This document shows positions 53,635-62,699 of a stretch of DNA of 64,000 nt, piece by piece. How positions within the stretch are numbered: position 1 is the stretch's first letter; each line of letters starts with the position of its first letter. A program made the position numbers and the translations under genes. The stretch is from Enterococcus raffinosus (lineage in GTDB: Bacteria > Bacillota > Bacilli > Lactobacillales > Enterococcaceae). The stretch lies in contig NZ_JAHLOS010000002.1 of the NCBI RefSeq assembly GCF_018917525.1, positions 62,001-126,000 on the forward strand. The letters run 5' to 3'. The notes beneath the pieces were generated by a model, which was not told the DNA's origin, did no database searches, and saw nothing but the letters and a program-made list of their open reading frames with translations.

Positions 53635-53691
53635 ATTTTAGTATGAGCCAAAGAAGCGCTCCAATATCAAGGCTAAAGGAGGAAACTACAC

Positions 53692-53880
53692 ATGGCAAAA
53701 GTTTGCTATTTTACTGGTCGTAAAACAAGAAGTGCAAATAACCGTTCTCACGCTATGAACGCTACGAAACGTACTGTAAAACCTAATTTACAAAAAGTTC
53801 GCGTATTAGTGGACGGAAAACCTAAAAAAGTTTGGGTCTCAACTCGTGCTTTGAAATCTGGAAAAGTTGAGCGCGTTTAA
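53692..53880 (+). CDS. rpmB: 50S ribosomal protein L28
   Basis: L28 (62 aa) is a small basic protein of the large ribosomal subunit. The N-terminus [22 protein letters not shown] is characteristic. Only one cysteine (Cys4) is present, so this is the zinc-independent form. AAAGGAGGA precedes the ATG. It is monocistronic with its own promoter and terminator, and divergent from the asp23-fakA operon, as in other Firmicutes. Confidence 0.96.
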   Translation: MAKVCYFTGRKTRSANNRSHAMNATKRTVKPNLQKVRVLVDGKPKKVWVSTRALKSGKVERV

Positions 53881-53903
53881 TATTATCCAATCAAATAATC
53901 AGC

Positions 53904-53930
53904 AAACCGTTCAATTACGAGCGGTTTTTT
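53904..53930 (+). terminator. Intrinsic terminator of rpmB
   Basis: AAACCG (53904-53909) pairs with CGGTTT (53922-53927), with inner TC/GA pairs, then a T-run. Confidence 0.7.
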
Positions 53931-54086
53931 GTTTCTTCTGCTGTTTGTCTTTGCCAATACTTTAGTCCACTTAGGTGACTGTTATTCTTTCCTTGTTCTT
54001 AGAAAGAGTTGAACTGGCTGTAAGTTTCAAGCAAAAGAGATGTAAAACGACTATTTTGAACATAATTTATTAATTCTTTACATATC

Positions 54087-54115
54087 AAAGAGCCGATCGA
54101 TTCGGCTCTTTTTTT
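54087..54115 (+). terminator. Orphan intrinsic terminator
   Basis: AAAGAGCCGA (54087-54096) pairs perfectly with TCGGCTCTTT (54102-54111), followed by more T. No forward coding gene ends nearby except rpmB, about 200 bases upstream with its own terminator. Confidence 0.75.
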
Positions 54116-54247
54116 GCCTGCTTATTTATAACTAAACAGGTTCATTTTTAAATTCTTAGCTTTGCTTTCACACCTCTTTCACATTATTTTCGGCACTTAT
54201 ATGGTAAAATTTGAATAGTCTGTTGAAAGAAGTTTGGTGATTTTTAT

Positions 54248-56842
54248 ATGAAGAACTACCTTAAAGAAAACCGTTGGTATTTACTGGCCAGCTTTTTCCT
54301 GCCATTTTTACTTATGGTAATTGTTTACTTGACGATCGGCATTTATCCCGGATCAAGCCGCAGTGTCTTAGCCAGCGATGCCTTTTCACAATTTTCGAAT
54401 TTCCACGCAAGTTTTCGCAATATGCTTTTAGGTAAGCAAGGCTTTTTATATACCTGGAATGCCTCTATGGGATTAAATTATCTATCACTGGTTTCCTATT
54501 ATCTCGGTGGTTTTTTTACTCCATTAGTAATTTTCTTTCCTAATCAGCTGATGCCTGATGCGTTGTATTTTCTAACGCTATTAAAAATCGGGGCTGCAGG
54601 ATTAGCATTTTGGTTTTATGCGAAAGGTAGTTTCAAGCTGCCAAATTGGTCATGTGTGGCTTTAAGTACTACTTATGCGCTGATGTCTTTTGCTATTGCC
54701 CATTCAGAAATTATTATGTGGTTGGATGCGTTTGTCTATCTGCCTCTGATTATCTGGGGAATTAATCGGGTGATGGATCAGAAAAAACCGACCGTCCTAT
54801 TTGTTTCCTATTTAATGTTGTTTTTGACCAGTTTTTATATGGGCTTTATGATTGGGGTCTTCTCGGTTCTCTATTTCATCGCCCGTTTGATTACCAATTG
54901 GAAAAGCTACAAAAAAAGTATTATTCCCTACGGCTTCACTTCGCTATTAGCTGGCTTTGCATCTATGATCATGATTTTACCGTCAATTCTAGACCTTCGT
55001 GCTAACGGTGAGGAATTGACACAAATCACGACCTTTAAAACAGAAGCGACAAGCTGGTGGGATTTTATTGCTAAGAACTTGGTTGGATCGTATGATACGA
55101 CGAAATATGGTTCGATTCCTTTTATTTATATTGGACTTTTGCCATTAGCTTTCTGTCTATTTTTCTTTATCTGCAAAAAAATTCCGTGGAAAAATAAACT
55201 TGCTTATGGAGCAGTAGCCGCAATCTTGGTCGCAAGTTTTTACATCCAGCCAATGAATTTATTTTGGCATGGGATGCATGCACCAAATATGTTCCTATTC
55301 CGTTACGCCTACCTGCTCTCATTTTTAGTGATTACATTAGCTGCATGGGGATGGGAGAAACTAGATCGAGAAAATATTTTGCAATTAGTCGCTGCCTGTC
55401 TGATGCTGATCGCTCTCTTTGCGATTTTCTGGGGTATGAAGGGAAAAGACTACGATTATCTCAAAAATAGTTCCTTATATATTACACTTGGTTACTTGGC
55501 TGTCTATGCGCTGATTTTTACCGCACATCATTTCAATAAGATTCCGCTAAAAGCGTTAAGTATACTATTGCTGCTATTGATGTCTTCAGAGGCATTTATT
55601 AATAGTAGTTTTATGACACAAGGTATTTTAAAGGATTGGAATTATGCGTCGCGCAGCCTTTATACGGAGCCATATCCATCAATCAAAGCTTTAGTCGATG
55701 AAACGAAAAATGAGAATGATAGCTTTTATCGGCTGGAAAATCTGGACCCAGTTTCCTCCAACGATGCATTTAATTACGGCTACAGCGGCATCAGCATGTT
55801 TTCTTCAATCCGTAACCGTCATTCCTCCGGCTACATGGATCAAATAGGCTTCCGTTCTAGAGGAACTAGTTTAAATATCCGCTATCAAAATAACACGTTG
55901 TTGGCGGATGCTTTTACTGGAATCAAGTACAATATCGCTAAAACAAAAAAGCTAAATAAATATGGCTTTACAAAAACGAATAGCGTTGGCGAGTACAATC
56001 TCTTTGAGAATAATTACGCTTTGCCACTAGCCTTCACTGCACCGCAGAGCATCGATAAACTACAGGCTTCACCAAATGATAATCTAGGTACGCAAACACA
56101 ATTATTTAACGCTTTATCGCAAGAACAGTTCCAGTACTTCCAGTTTTTACCGATTACGCAAATAGACACAAAAAATGCTAACGTCACTAACGCGGGGAAT
56201 ATTACAACAATTACCGAAAAACAAGGAAACGTGGCAAAAGACGTTACTTGGAAGGTTCAAGTTCCTGCAAATACACAAGCTTACCTGAGTCTCTATCCTT
56301 ACGATTTCGCTGAATTAGAAAGCTCAACAGCGACCGTCACCGCTAACGGCCAAACGCGGCAAGCGCAAATTGGGATCAGCGGACAATATTATGATTTAGG
56401 CTATTACCAACAAGCAACGATGGTTACCTTTACTGCCAGCTTCTATGGAACAAAATCCATTAGCTTCCAGAATCCACAAGTTTTAGCTTTGGATACAGTC
56501 GCTTATCGACTAGCAGTAGATAAGATTAAAGATAACAGTGTAGACATGAAGGTTGGAAAACGCAGTGCTGAAGGAACTGTCAACGCCAAAAAAGCCCAAA
56601 CATTGATCACGACCATTCCATATGATGAAGGCTGGTCTGCCAAAATCGATGGTAAAAAAGTCGAGACAAAAGCCTTCCAAAACGCTTTTGTCAGCATCCA
56701 TGTACCAAAAGGCAAACACAAAGTAACTTTCAGTTACATCCCGAAAGGATTTATTGCCGGCGCTGTTTCCTTCATAATTGCTATCGGAATGTTTATTCTT
56801 TATCTACGTATGTTAAAACCAAAAAAAACACATCAGCATTAA
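54248..56842 (+). CDS. YfhO-family polytopic membrane protein
   Basis: This 864 aa protein belongs to the YfhO family of large GT-C-like membrane proteins. About 11-12 transmembrane helices fill residues 10-460, with a helix at the very C-terminus (about 835-855). A large extracellular domain lies between (about 475-830). The family signature is visible as the loop SDAFSQFSNFHASFRNMLLG after the first helix. In B. subtilis YfhO works with the glycosyltransferase CsbB in lipoteichoic acid glycosylation, so a role in transferring sugars onto surface polymers is plausible. The ribosome site is weak (GGTGAT). It is monocistronic with a terminator. Confidence 0.88.
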   Translation: MKNYLKENRWYLLASFFLPFLLMVIVYLTIGIYPGSSRSVLASDAFSQFSNFHASFRNMLLGKQGFLYTWNASMGLNYLSLVSYYLGGFFTPLVIFFPNQLMPDALYFLTLLKIGAAGLAFWFYAKGSFKLPNWSCVALSTTYALMSFAIAHSEIIMWLDAFVYLPLIIWGINRVMDQKKPTVLFVSYLMLFLTSFYMGFMIGVFSVLYFIARLITNWKSYKKSIIPYGFTSLLAGFASMIMILPSILDLRANGEELTQITTFKTEATSWWDFIAKNLVGSYDTTKYGSIPFIYIGLLPLAFCLFFFICKKIPWKNKLAYGAVAAILVASFYIQPMNLFWHGMHAPNMFLFRYAYLLSFLVITLAAWGWEKLDRENILQLVAACLMLIALFAIFWGMKGKDYDYLKNSSLYITLGYLAVYALIFTAHHFNKIPLKALSILLLLLMSSEAFINSSFMTQGILKDWNYASRSLYTEPYPSIKALVDETKNENDSFYRLENLDPVSSNDAFNYGYSGISMFSSIRNRHSSGYMDQIGFRSRGTSLNIRYQNNTLLADAFTGIKYNIAKTKKLNKYGFTKTNSVGEYNLFENNYALPLAFTAPQSIDKLQASPNDNLGTQTQLFNALSQEQFQYFQFLPITQIDTKNANVTNAGNITTITEKQGNVAKDVTWKVQVPANTQAYLSLYPYDFAELESSTATVTANGQTRQAQIGISGQYYDLGYYQQATMVTFTASFYGTKSISFQNPQVLALDTVAYRLAVDKIKDNSVDMKVGKRSAEGTVNAKKAQTLITTIPYDEGWSAKIDGKKVETKAFQNAFVSIHVPKGKHKVTFSYIPKGFIAGAVSFIIAIGMFILYLRMLKPKKTHQH

Positions 56843-56844
56843 GC

Positions 56845-56881
56845 AAAACAGGAGTCTCAACATGAGCCTCCTGTTTTTTTA
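56845..56881. terminator. Bidirectional intrinsic terminator
   Basis: AAAACAGGAG (56845-56854) pairs with CTCCTGTTTT (56868-56877), with inner CTC/GAG pairs and a long T-run. It separates the YfhO-type gene from the convergent nucleoside transporter operon. Confidence 0.85.
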
Positions 56882-56888
56882 TACAAAA

Positions 56889-57842
56889 TTATTTTGATTT
56901 GATATAGTTGACTCCGCCAGCTTTTGGCCCGGTAGCCTTACCCAAGAAGATCACTAATACAAGGATTGTTAATACATAAGGAGCCGATTGTAAATAAACA
57001 TCTGGAATCTGCGAAATAACCGGTAGATTCGCTCCAGCGATACTCAAATTTTGAGCAAACCCAAAGAACATCGCTGCACCCATAGCCCCTAGTGGATTCC
57101 ATTTTCCAAAGATCATCGCTGCCAGCGAAATGAATCCTTGTCCTGCGATCGTCGTTATCGCGAAACGACCTGCGATTGATTGGGCAAATACAGCACCGCC
57201 CATACCGCCAAGAAAGCCCGAAATCATTACTCCTGCATAACGCATCGCATAAACGTTGATTCCTAAAGTATCGGCTGCCTGCGGATTCTCACCGACTGAA
57301 CGCAAACGCAGTCCGAATTTTGTCTTATAAATAATGAACCAAGCAGCTAAAGCGACAACAATCGCAAAATAAGCAGGTAAGCTAGTCTTACTGAAGAATA
57401 AATCACCAATAATCGGAATCTTACTTAATCCAGGAAAATCGAAATAACCAAACTGCTCTTGGATCGTATCGGTTTGCCCTTTTCCATACATTACCTTGAT
57501 AAGAAAAATCGTCAACGGAGGAGCTAATAGATTCATCACGGTTCCGCTGATTACATGATCCGCTCGAAAATTTATCGTCGCCACAGCATGCAGCAACGAA
57601 AATAATAATCCGGTGATTCCTCCAACTAATACCCCTAACCAAGGAGTAAATGCTCCAAAATGGTTCGCAAAACTTAAATTAAAAATAACGGAACTAAACG
57701 CACCGGTCACCATGATTCCCTCTAGCCCGACATTGACAATACCGCTGCGTTCTGAGAACACACCCCCTAGTGCCGTCAAAATCAACGGAGCAGAATAAAC
57801 GAGTGTTTGGGAAATCAGCGAGCCTAACAATTGAATGTTCAT
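56889..57842 (-). CDS. nupQ: Nucleoside ABC transporter permease (NupQ-like)
   Basis: This 317 aa permease of the BPD_transp_2 type has about nine transmembrane helices and the motif GLRLRSVGENPQAADTLGIN in the cytoplasmic coupling loop. With NupP it should form the membrane pore of a ribonucleoside importer of the B. subtilis NupNOPQ / L. lactis BmpA-NupABC type. It overlaps nupP by four bases (ATGA) and is the last gene of the operon, next to a bidirectional terminator. Confidence 0.88.
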   Translation of the reverse strand: MNIQLLGSLISQTLVYSAPLILTALGGVFSERSGIVNVGLEGIMVTGAFSSVIFNLSFANHFGAFTPWLGVLVGGITGLLFSLLHAVATINFRADHVISGTVMNLLAPPLTIFLIKVMYGKGQTDTIQEQFGYFDFPGLSKIPIIGDLFFSKTSLPAYFAIVVALAAWFIIYKTKFGLRLRSVGENPQAADTLGINVYAMRYAGVMISGFLGGMGGAVFAQSIAGRFAITTIAGQGFISLAAMIFGKWNPLGAMGAAMFFGFAQNLSIAGANLPVISQIPDVYLQSAPYVLTILVLVIFLGKATGPKAGGVNYIKSK

Positions 57843-58966
57843 TCCAAATCAACTCCTTCTTGCTTTAGCGTCTGCATTTTTACCTCTTCGCTCTTTTCTT
57901 CTGCTTTTTTTGCCACGCGAACTTTTGTCAAAGCAACGCGAACCACATAATTGATTCCCACGAAGAAAATGATCAGCGGGATAACACTATTTGCTAGTTC
58001 ACTCGGAACACCAGCAAACTGCATTCCCTGTCCACCAAGCTTCAAAATACTGAATAACAAGGCCGACAAAAGAATCCCGACTGAACCGCCATTTCCTAAT
58101 AACGAGACTGCCATACCGTCAAATCCAATACTGATAGAAGAACCCTGAACAAAATAATTCCCAAAAGTGCCTAACCCTTGAACCACGCCCCCTAAACCTG
58201 CTAGCAGTCCAGAAATAATCATCGAGATCACGATCGTGCGTTTACTGCTCATTCCGGCATATTCAGAGGCGAATGGATTGATCCCGACAGATCGGATCTC
58301 AAACCCTAAAGTCGTTCGTTTCATCAAAAACCAAACCAAGCCTAAAAAAATCAGAGCCAAAACAAATCCCAGATTGACCCGCGACCCGCCAAAAAGATTG
58401 GTCAACCACGGTTCTCGCAACAAGCCGTGGGCTCCTACGATTTTCGTCACGCCCTTATTGGAGATGATATCCGGTGACATGACATTGTTCACCAGATGAT
58501 TGGCCGTATACAACAATACATAATTCATCATGATGGTGACGATTACTTCGCTCGTTCCGAAATAGGCCCGTAGCAGTCCTGGGATCGCCGCCGCTATAGC
58601 TCCCGCCAACGCTCCTGCAATAATTGCTAATGGTACAACAACTAATTTTGGCGCTGTCGGCATGCTCAGTGCGACCCAAATACTTGCTACCCAGCCGCAC
58701 AAAGCTTGTCCAGATAGCCCAACGTTAAAGAACCCCGCGGAATTTGCTACCGAAAAGCCTAAAGCTGTAAAAATCAAAGGCCCCGCACCAACTAATATTT
58801 CACCGACTGAGATACTGCTTTGAAACGCCGAGCGGAACATCGCTTGATACCCCATGATCGGGTTATATCCTGTTACTAACATCAATAGTCCGCCAAGCAA
58901 AAAGCCTAGAATCACTGAAATAATCGGAACCAAAGCATTTCTGATCTGTGCTGAACGCTCATTCAT
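57839..58966 (-). CDS. nupP: Nucleoside ABC transporter permease (NupP-like)
   Basis: This is the second permease (375 aa), with the coupling loop GFEIRSVGINPFASEYAGMS and about ten helices. The N-terminus is cytoplasmic and the C-terminus a charged tail. The frame extends to a TTG at 58978, but the ATG at 58966 after GGTGAAA is more natural and overlaps the ATPase gene by eight bases. It pairs with NupQ; both are served by the double ATPase NupO. Nucleoside specificity follows from the neighbouring hydrolase and ribokinase. Confidence 0.87.
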   Translation of the reverse strand: MNERSAQIRNALVPIISVILGFLLGGLLMLVTGYNPIMGYQAMFRSAFQSSISVGEILVGAGPLIFTALGFSVANSAGFFNVGLSGQALCGWVASIWVALSMPTAPKLVVVPLAIIAGALAGAIAAAIPGLLRAYFGTSEVIVTIMMNYVLLYTANHLVNNVMSPDIISNKGVTKIVGAHGLLREPWLTNLFGGSRVNLGFVLALIFLGLVWFLMKRTTLGFEIRSVGINPFASEYAGMSSKRTIVISMIISGLLAGLGGVVQGLGTFGNYFVQGSSISIGFDGMAVSLLGNGGSVGILLSALLFSILKLGGQGMQFAGVPSELANSVIPLIIFFVGINYVVRVALTKVRVAKKAEEKSEEVKMQTLKQEGVDLE

Positions 58967-60521
58967 TTGTTTCACCAACCTTTACTAACTCTTTTCGCGC
59001 ATCATCCAAGCTATAGCCAGCCATCAATAAGCCCAATTCATTTTCCGACGTTTCTTTTGGATCCACGATCCCGACGATCTCACCTGCATGGATAACGGCA
59101 ATACGATCAGAAACATTTAGAATTTCATCTAACTCAAAACTCACCAGCAGAACGCCCTTATTTTTATCTCGCTGCTCTACCAAACGCTTATGAATATATT
59201 CGATTGCCCCGACATCCAGACCGCGCGTTGGTTGAGCGACAATCAATAGTTCTGGATCACGATCAACTTCCCGGGCGATGATCGCTTTTTGCTGATTCCC
59301 GCCAGATAGAGAAACTGCTGGTGCCTGTTCGCTTGTCGTCCGTACATCGTATTCTTCGATCAAACGCTTCGCGTATTTTTGAATTTCAGTAAAATCTAAA
59401 ATACCCTTTTTACTAAACGGCTCTTGATAATAAGTTTGCAACGTAATATTTTCGGACAAAGGCAAAGGTAAAACCAATCCATATTTATGCCGATCCTCCG
59501 GCACGTGTCCAACACCCATCTCGGTGATTTCTCTTGGCTTATTATTCGTGGCATCTTTACCGTTGATGGTGATAGTGCCGCTTTCGATCTTACGCAGTCC
59601 AGTCAATGCTTGGATCAATTCTGACTGTCCGTTGCCATCAATACCGGCGATCCCTAACACTTCTCCGCGATGAACCTCCAGGCTTAAATTTTTTACTGCA
59701 TCAAGTCCGCGGCTTTCTTTCACAACTAGATCTTTGATCGACAGAACGACATCGCCGACCTTTGCCGCCTGTTTGTCTGTTTTAAAAGAAACGGAACGGC
59801 CAACCATCATATCCGCTAACTCCTGAGAACTAACATCCTCCACATCAACGGTTCCGATGTAGCGTCCCCTTCGAATAACTGAACAACGATCTGCTACCTT
59901 TTTGATCTCATCCAGTTTATGAGTGATCAAAATGGTCGATTTTCCTTCTTTGACTAATGTCGCCATGATCTCGATCAGCTCGTCAATTTCCTGCGGTGTT
60001 AAGACGGCTGTTGGTTCATCAAAGATCAAAACATTTGCACCGCGATATAACGTTTTTAAAATCTCTACCCGCTGTTGCATTCCGACCGATATATCTCGGA
60101 TATATGCATCTGGATCGACCTGCAAGCCATAATTATTGGACAAACGAGTGATTTCTTCCTTGGCTTTTTGCGTATCCAGCATACCGTTAGTGCTGATTTC
60201 ACTACCTAAAATAATATTTTCCGTAACCGTAAACGCATCGACCAGCATAAAATGCTGATGGACCATTCCGATTCCCAGCTGGTTCGCTCTAGTAGGACTC
60301 GTGATTTTGACTGCTTGGCCATCCATGTATATCTCGCCGGAAGTCGGCTGCAATAACCCTGACAACACGTTCATCAGCGTTGATTTACCTGCCCCATTTT
60401 CTCCTAATAAAGCATGGATCTCGCCTTTACGAATTTTCAGATTGATCTCGTCATTCGCTTTGAAATCACCAAATTGTTTGGTGATATTCCGCATCTCAAT
60501 GACAAATTGCTCCTCTGTCAT
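58959..60521 (-). CDS. nupO: Nucleoside ABC transporter ATPase, two ATP domains (NupO-like)
   Basis: This 520 aa ATPase has two ABC domains in tandem, as in ribose-type and nucleoside importers. The first has Walker A GENGAGKST (about residue 38) and Walker B ILIFDEPTAVL. The second has the usual variant Walker A GIDGNGQSE (about residue 295), signature LSGGNQQK, and LIVAQPTRGLD with Gln in place of the catalytic acid. AGGAGAGG precedes the ATG. A GC-rich hairpin separates it from bmpA. Confidence 0.9.
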   Translation of the reverse strand: MTEEQFVIEMRNITKQFGDFKANDEINLKIRKGEIHALLGENGAGKSTLMNVLSGLLQPTSGEIYMDGQAVKITSPTRANQLGIGMVHQHFMLVDAFTVTENIILGSEISTNGMLDTQKAKEEITRLSNNYGLQVDPDAYIRDISVGMQQRVEILKTLYRGANVLIFDEPTAVLTPQEIDELIEIMATLVKEGKSTILITHKLDEIKKVADRCSVIRRGRYIGTVDVEDVSSQELADMMVGRSVSFKTDKQAAKVGDVVLSIKDLVVKESRGLDAVKNLSLEVHRGEVLGIAGIDGNGQSELIQALTGLRKIESGTITINGKDATNNKPREITEMGVGHVPEDRHKYGLVLPLPLSENITLQTYYQEPFSKKGILDFTEIQKYAKRLIEEYDVRTTSEQAPAVSLSGGNQQKAIIAREVDRDPELLIVAQPTRGLDVGAIEYIHKRLVEQRDKNKGVLLVSFELDEILNVSDRIAVIHAGEIVGIVDPKETSENELGLLMAGYSLDDARKELVKVGETNE

Positions 60522-60550
60522 TTTTAATTCACACCTCTCCTGTTCAAAGA

Positions 60551-60574
60551 GTGCCCGCCATGATCAGCGGGCAC
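60551..60574 (-). promoter_or_regulatory. Intercistronic hairpin between bmpA and nupO
   Basis: GTGCCCGC (60551-60558) pairs perfectly with GCGGGCAC (60567-60574) around eight loop bases. No T-run follows, so it probably stabilises the bmpA message or reduces read-through, giving more binding protein than transporter. Confidence 0.6.
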
Positions 60575-60581
60575 GATCAGT

Positions 60582-61664
60582 CTAATCTTCCGGTGTTTCC
60601 GGAACCGTTACATCACCAGCAATAATTTGTTCCTTGGCATCTTTTACTGCCGCCTTTGCTTCATCACTCAAATAGCCGTCTGTCATCTCCACGCCGCCAT
60701 CTTTCAACCCAAAGGATAAATGTTTTCCGCCTGGGAATTTATCCTCCAGCGCTCGAGTTGAGATATCCTGCACGACCACGCCAACCGATTTGATGGTTGA
60801 AGCTAAACAGAAATTACTTTCTTTCCCATCTTTTGATTTATAGCCGCCTTCTTCTTGTTGATCACGATCCACGCCAAGCACCCAAACTTTGTCTGCTTCG
60901 TTTTTATCCTGATTCAACGCTTTTGCTTCTGAGAACACCCCTGCGCCGGTACCACCAGCAGCTTGATAAATAATGTCTGCTCCATTTTGATAAATATTCG
61001 CTGCTAAGGCTTTCCCCTTGGCTGGATCGCCGAAGGAGGCTGCATATTTCACGTCAACGGAAATATCCTTATTTAATTTCCTCGCAGTATCCTTTACACC
61101 TTTGGTAAATCCAGCTTCATAACGATCAATAACTTTGCCCTCTTCTCCGCCAATAAATCCAAACTTATTGGTTTTGGTCGTATAAGCAGCTGAGACACCA
61201 GCGAGATAGCCGACTTCGTTATCTCTAAAGGTCGCCGAAACGACATTATCCTTTCCTTCGATCACCGTATCAATAATGACAAAATTCGTTTCGGGATTTT
61301 GTCCCGCCGCTGCTTCGATCGAATCCGCTAAAAGATACCCGATCCCGAAGACCGTTTTGAAGCCATTCGATACAGCCGTGTCAATGTTAGAGGCGAACTG
61401 GGCGATCTCATTGGATTGAATATAGTCATACCCGCCGATCCCGCGTTTGAACTTCTGCTCTTTTCCCCACTTCTGCAATCCTTCCCAAGCAGATTGGTTG
61501 AAGGATTTATCATCTACCCCGCTGACATCCGTAACCATCACAACACTATGATCGCTATCCTCTTTGCCTGTTGCACTGCTCTTATTTCCACCACCGCACC
61601 CGCTGATCGTCATTAAAGCTGCCATTGCAACAACACCTAAAGAAAAAAGTTTTGTGTTTTTCAT
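60582..61664 (-). CDS. bmpA: Nucleoside-binding lipoprotein (BmpA/NupN family)
   Basis: This 360 aa substrate-binding lipoprotein has a signal peptide ending in a lipobox (TISGC, Cys23). The mature protein is a periplasmic-binding-type fold of the BMP family, with DKSFNQSAWEGLQKW, NEVGYLAGVSA and WVLGVDRDQ. It should sit on the outer membrane face and deliver ribonucleosides to NupOPQ. AGGAGGA precedes the ATG. A near-perfect cre site lies 20 bases upstream, so expression is likely repressed by CcpA on good sugars. Confidence 0.9.
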   Translation of the reverse strand: MKNTKLFSLGVVAMAALMTISGCGGGNKSSATGKEDSDHSVVMVTDVSGVDDKSFNQSAWEGLQKWGKEQKFKRGIGGYDYIQSNEIAQFASNIDTAVSNGFKTVFGIGYLLADSIEAAAGQNPETNFVIIDTVIEGKDNVVSATFRDNEVGYLAGVSAAYTTKTNKFGFIGGEEGKVIDRYEAGFTKGVKDTARKLNKDISVDVKYAASFGDPAKGKALAANIYQNGADIIYQAAGGTGAGVFSEAKALNQDKNEADKVWVLGVDRDQQEEGGYKSKDGKESNFCLASTIKSVGVVVQDISTRALEDKFPGGKHLSFGLKDGGVEMTDGYLSDEAKAAVKDAKEQIIAGDVTVPETPED

Positions 61665-61683
61665 TTTGAAATCCTCCTATTTT

Positions 61684-61697
61684 TGTTAGCGCTTACT
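61684..61697. promoter_or_regulatory. cre site (CcpA operator) upstream of bmpA
   Basis: On the reverse strand AGTAAGCGCTAACA matches the cre consensus TGWAARCGYTWNCW at 13 of 14 positions. It lies between rbsK and bmpA, so it could block read-through or a local promoter. Confidence 0.6.
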
Positions 61698-61716
61698 TTG
61701 TTGCGCACTTTTATCG

Positions 61717-62577
61717 TTAAACTAGCTCTTCGATTCTTGGCATCGCACTTTGCGCTCCTAGCCCTTGAACAGTCTTACTGGCAGCAAGATTAGCAAATGT
61801 GATCGCCGTCTCCAATTCTTGATCCTTCGCATACGCCACTGCAAATGCCGCATTAAAAGTATCTCCAGCTCCAGTCGTATCAATCACGGGCACCTTATAG
61901 CTTGGGACCTCCATTAATTTTTCTCCATCATGATACCGAACACCTTTCGAACCATACGTCATAATGATCTGATTGGGATACTCCCGTAAAACAGTCTGAG
62001 CATCCTGCTGAAACAATTGATTGATCTCAATCTCATTTGGTGTTAAAAATGTTACTTTAGCTAAATATTCAGGCGCGATTTCTGGAGTTGGTGCTGGATT
62101 TAATACTAAACACACGTTATTCTCCGCACAAAAATCAATTAGGTATCTGATCGTTTCGATTGGAATTTCACATTGCGTGATCACAATATCGGCAGCTAAA
62201 ATTTGCGCCTGATACATATCAATCAATGAACGATCAACACACGCGTTCGCCCCTTGCACGAGAATGATCGAATTATCATTTTCTGCGATGGTGATGTAGG
62301 CAACGCCCGTTGGTTCAGCAACCTTTTTGATGCATGACGTATCAACCATATTCTCTTGAAAATTTTTTAAGATAATCTCACCATAAGCATCTTCACCGAC
62401 ACAACCAATCATCGTCACATCTGCACCCAAGCGTGCCGCAGCAACCGCTTGATTAGCACCCTTTCCTCCTGGCAGCATTTTACTATCGGTGCCAAACATC
62501 GTCTCGCCAATCTTAGGAAAACGGTCCGCTTGAACAACTAAATCCAAATTAATGCTGCCAACAACAACGACTTTCAT
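61717..62577 (-). CDS. rbsK: Ribokinase
   Basis: Ribokinase (286 aa, PfkB family) phosphorylates ribose released from nucleosides to ribose-5-phosphate. The N-terminal GSINLDLVV, the substrate motif GGKGANQAVAAARLG (about 37-51) and the C-terminal DTTGAGDTFNAAF with the catalytic Asp are all present. GAGGAGTGAG precedes the ATG. It lies 122 bp after the nucleoside hydrolase, in the same direction, and 52 bp before bmpA. The gene set makes nucleoside-derived ribose the likely substrate. Confidence 0.92.
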   Translation of the reverse strand: MKVVVVGSINLDLVVQADRFPKIGETMFGTDSKMLPGGKGANQAVAAARLGADVTMIGCVGEDAYGEIILKNFQENMVDTSCIKKVAEPTGVAYITIAENDNSIILVQGANACVDRSLIDMYQAQILAADIVITQCEIPIETIRYLIDFCAENNVCLVLNPAPTPEIAPEYLAKVTFLTPNEIEINQLFQQDAQTVLREYPNQIIMTYGSKGVRYHDGEKLMEVPSYKVPVIDTTGAGDTFNAAFAVAYAKDQELETAITFANLAASKTVQGLGAQSAMPRIEELV

Positions 62578-62619
62578 TTAAACTCACTCCTCGTTTGTAT
62601 TCATTCACACATCTCGTTT

Positions 62620-62633
62620 TTAAACCGTTTACA
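62620..62633. promoter_or_regulatory. Possible second cre site upstream of rbsK
   Basis: On the reverse strand TGTAAACGGTTTAA matches the cre consensus at 12 of 14 positions. It lies in the gap between rihB and rbsK. Confidence 0.35.
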
Positions 62634-62699
62634 AAACTTTCAAAGAGAAACAACCGATCTCAATTTTTAAATAAGTTGCCTCTCTCTGGTTTCATCTAT

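Larger units (their letters stand above)
53370..53691. other. Divergent promoter region between the asp23-fakA operon and rpmB
   Basis: This 322-base gene-free stretch holds outward-facing promoters for both flanking genes, listed separately, and the ribosome sites next to each start. I see no other structure in the middle (53444-53600). Confidence 0.7.
53881..54247. other. Gene-free region between rpmB and the YfhO-type gene
   Basis: The 367 bases contain the rpmB terminator (53904-53930), a second forward terminator (54087-54115) with no annotated gene before it, and an extended -10-like TGG-TAAAAT near 54199-54207 that may serve the YfhO-type gene. The 150 bases before the second terminator could encode a small RNA; I could not find a convincing promoter. 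Confidence 0.5.
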
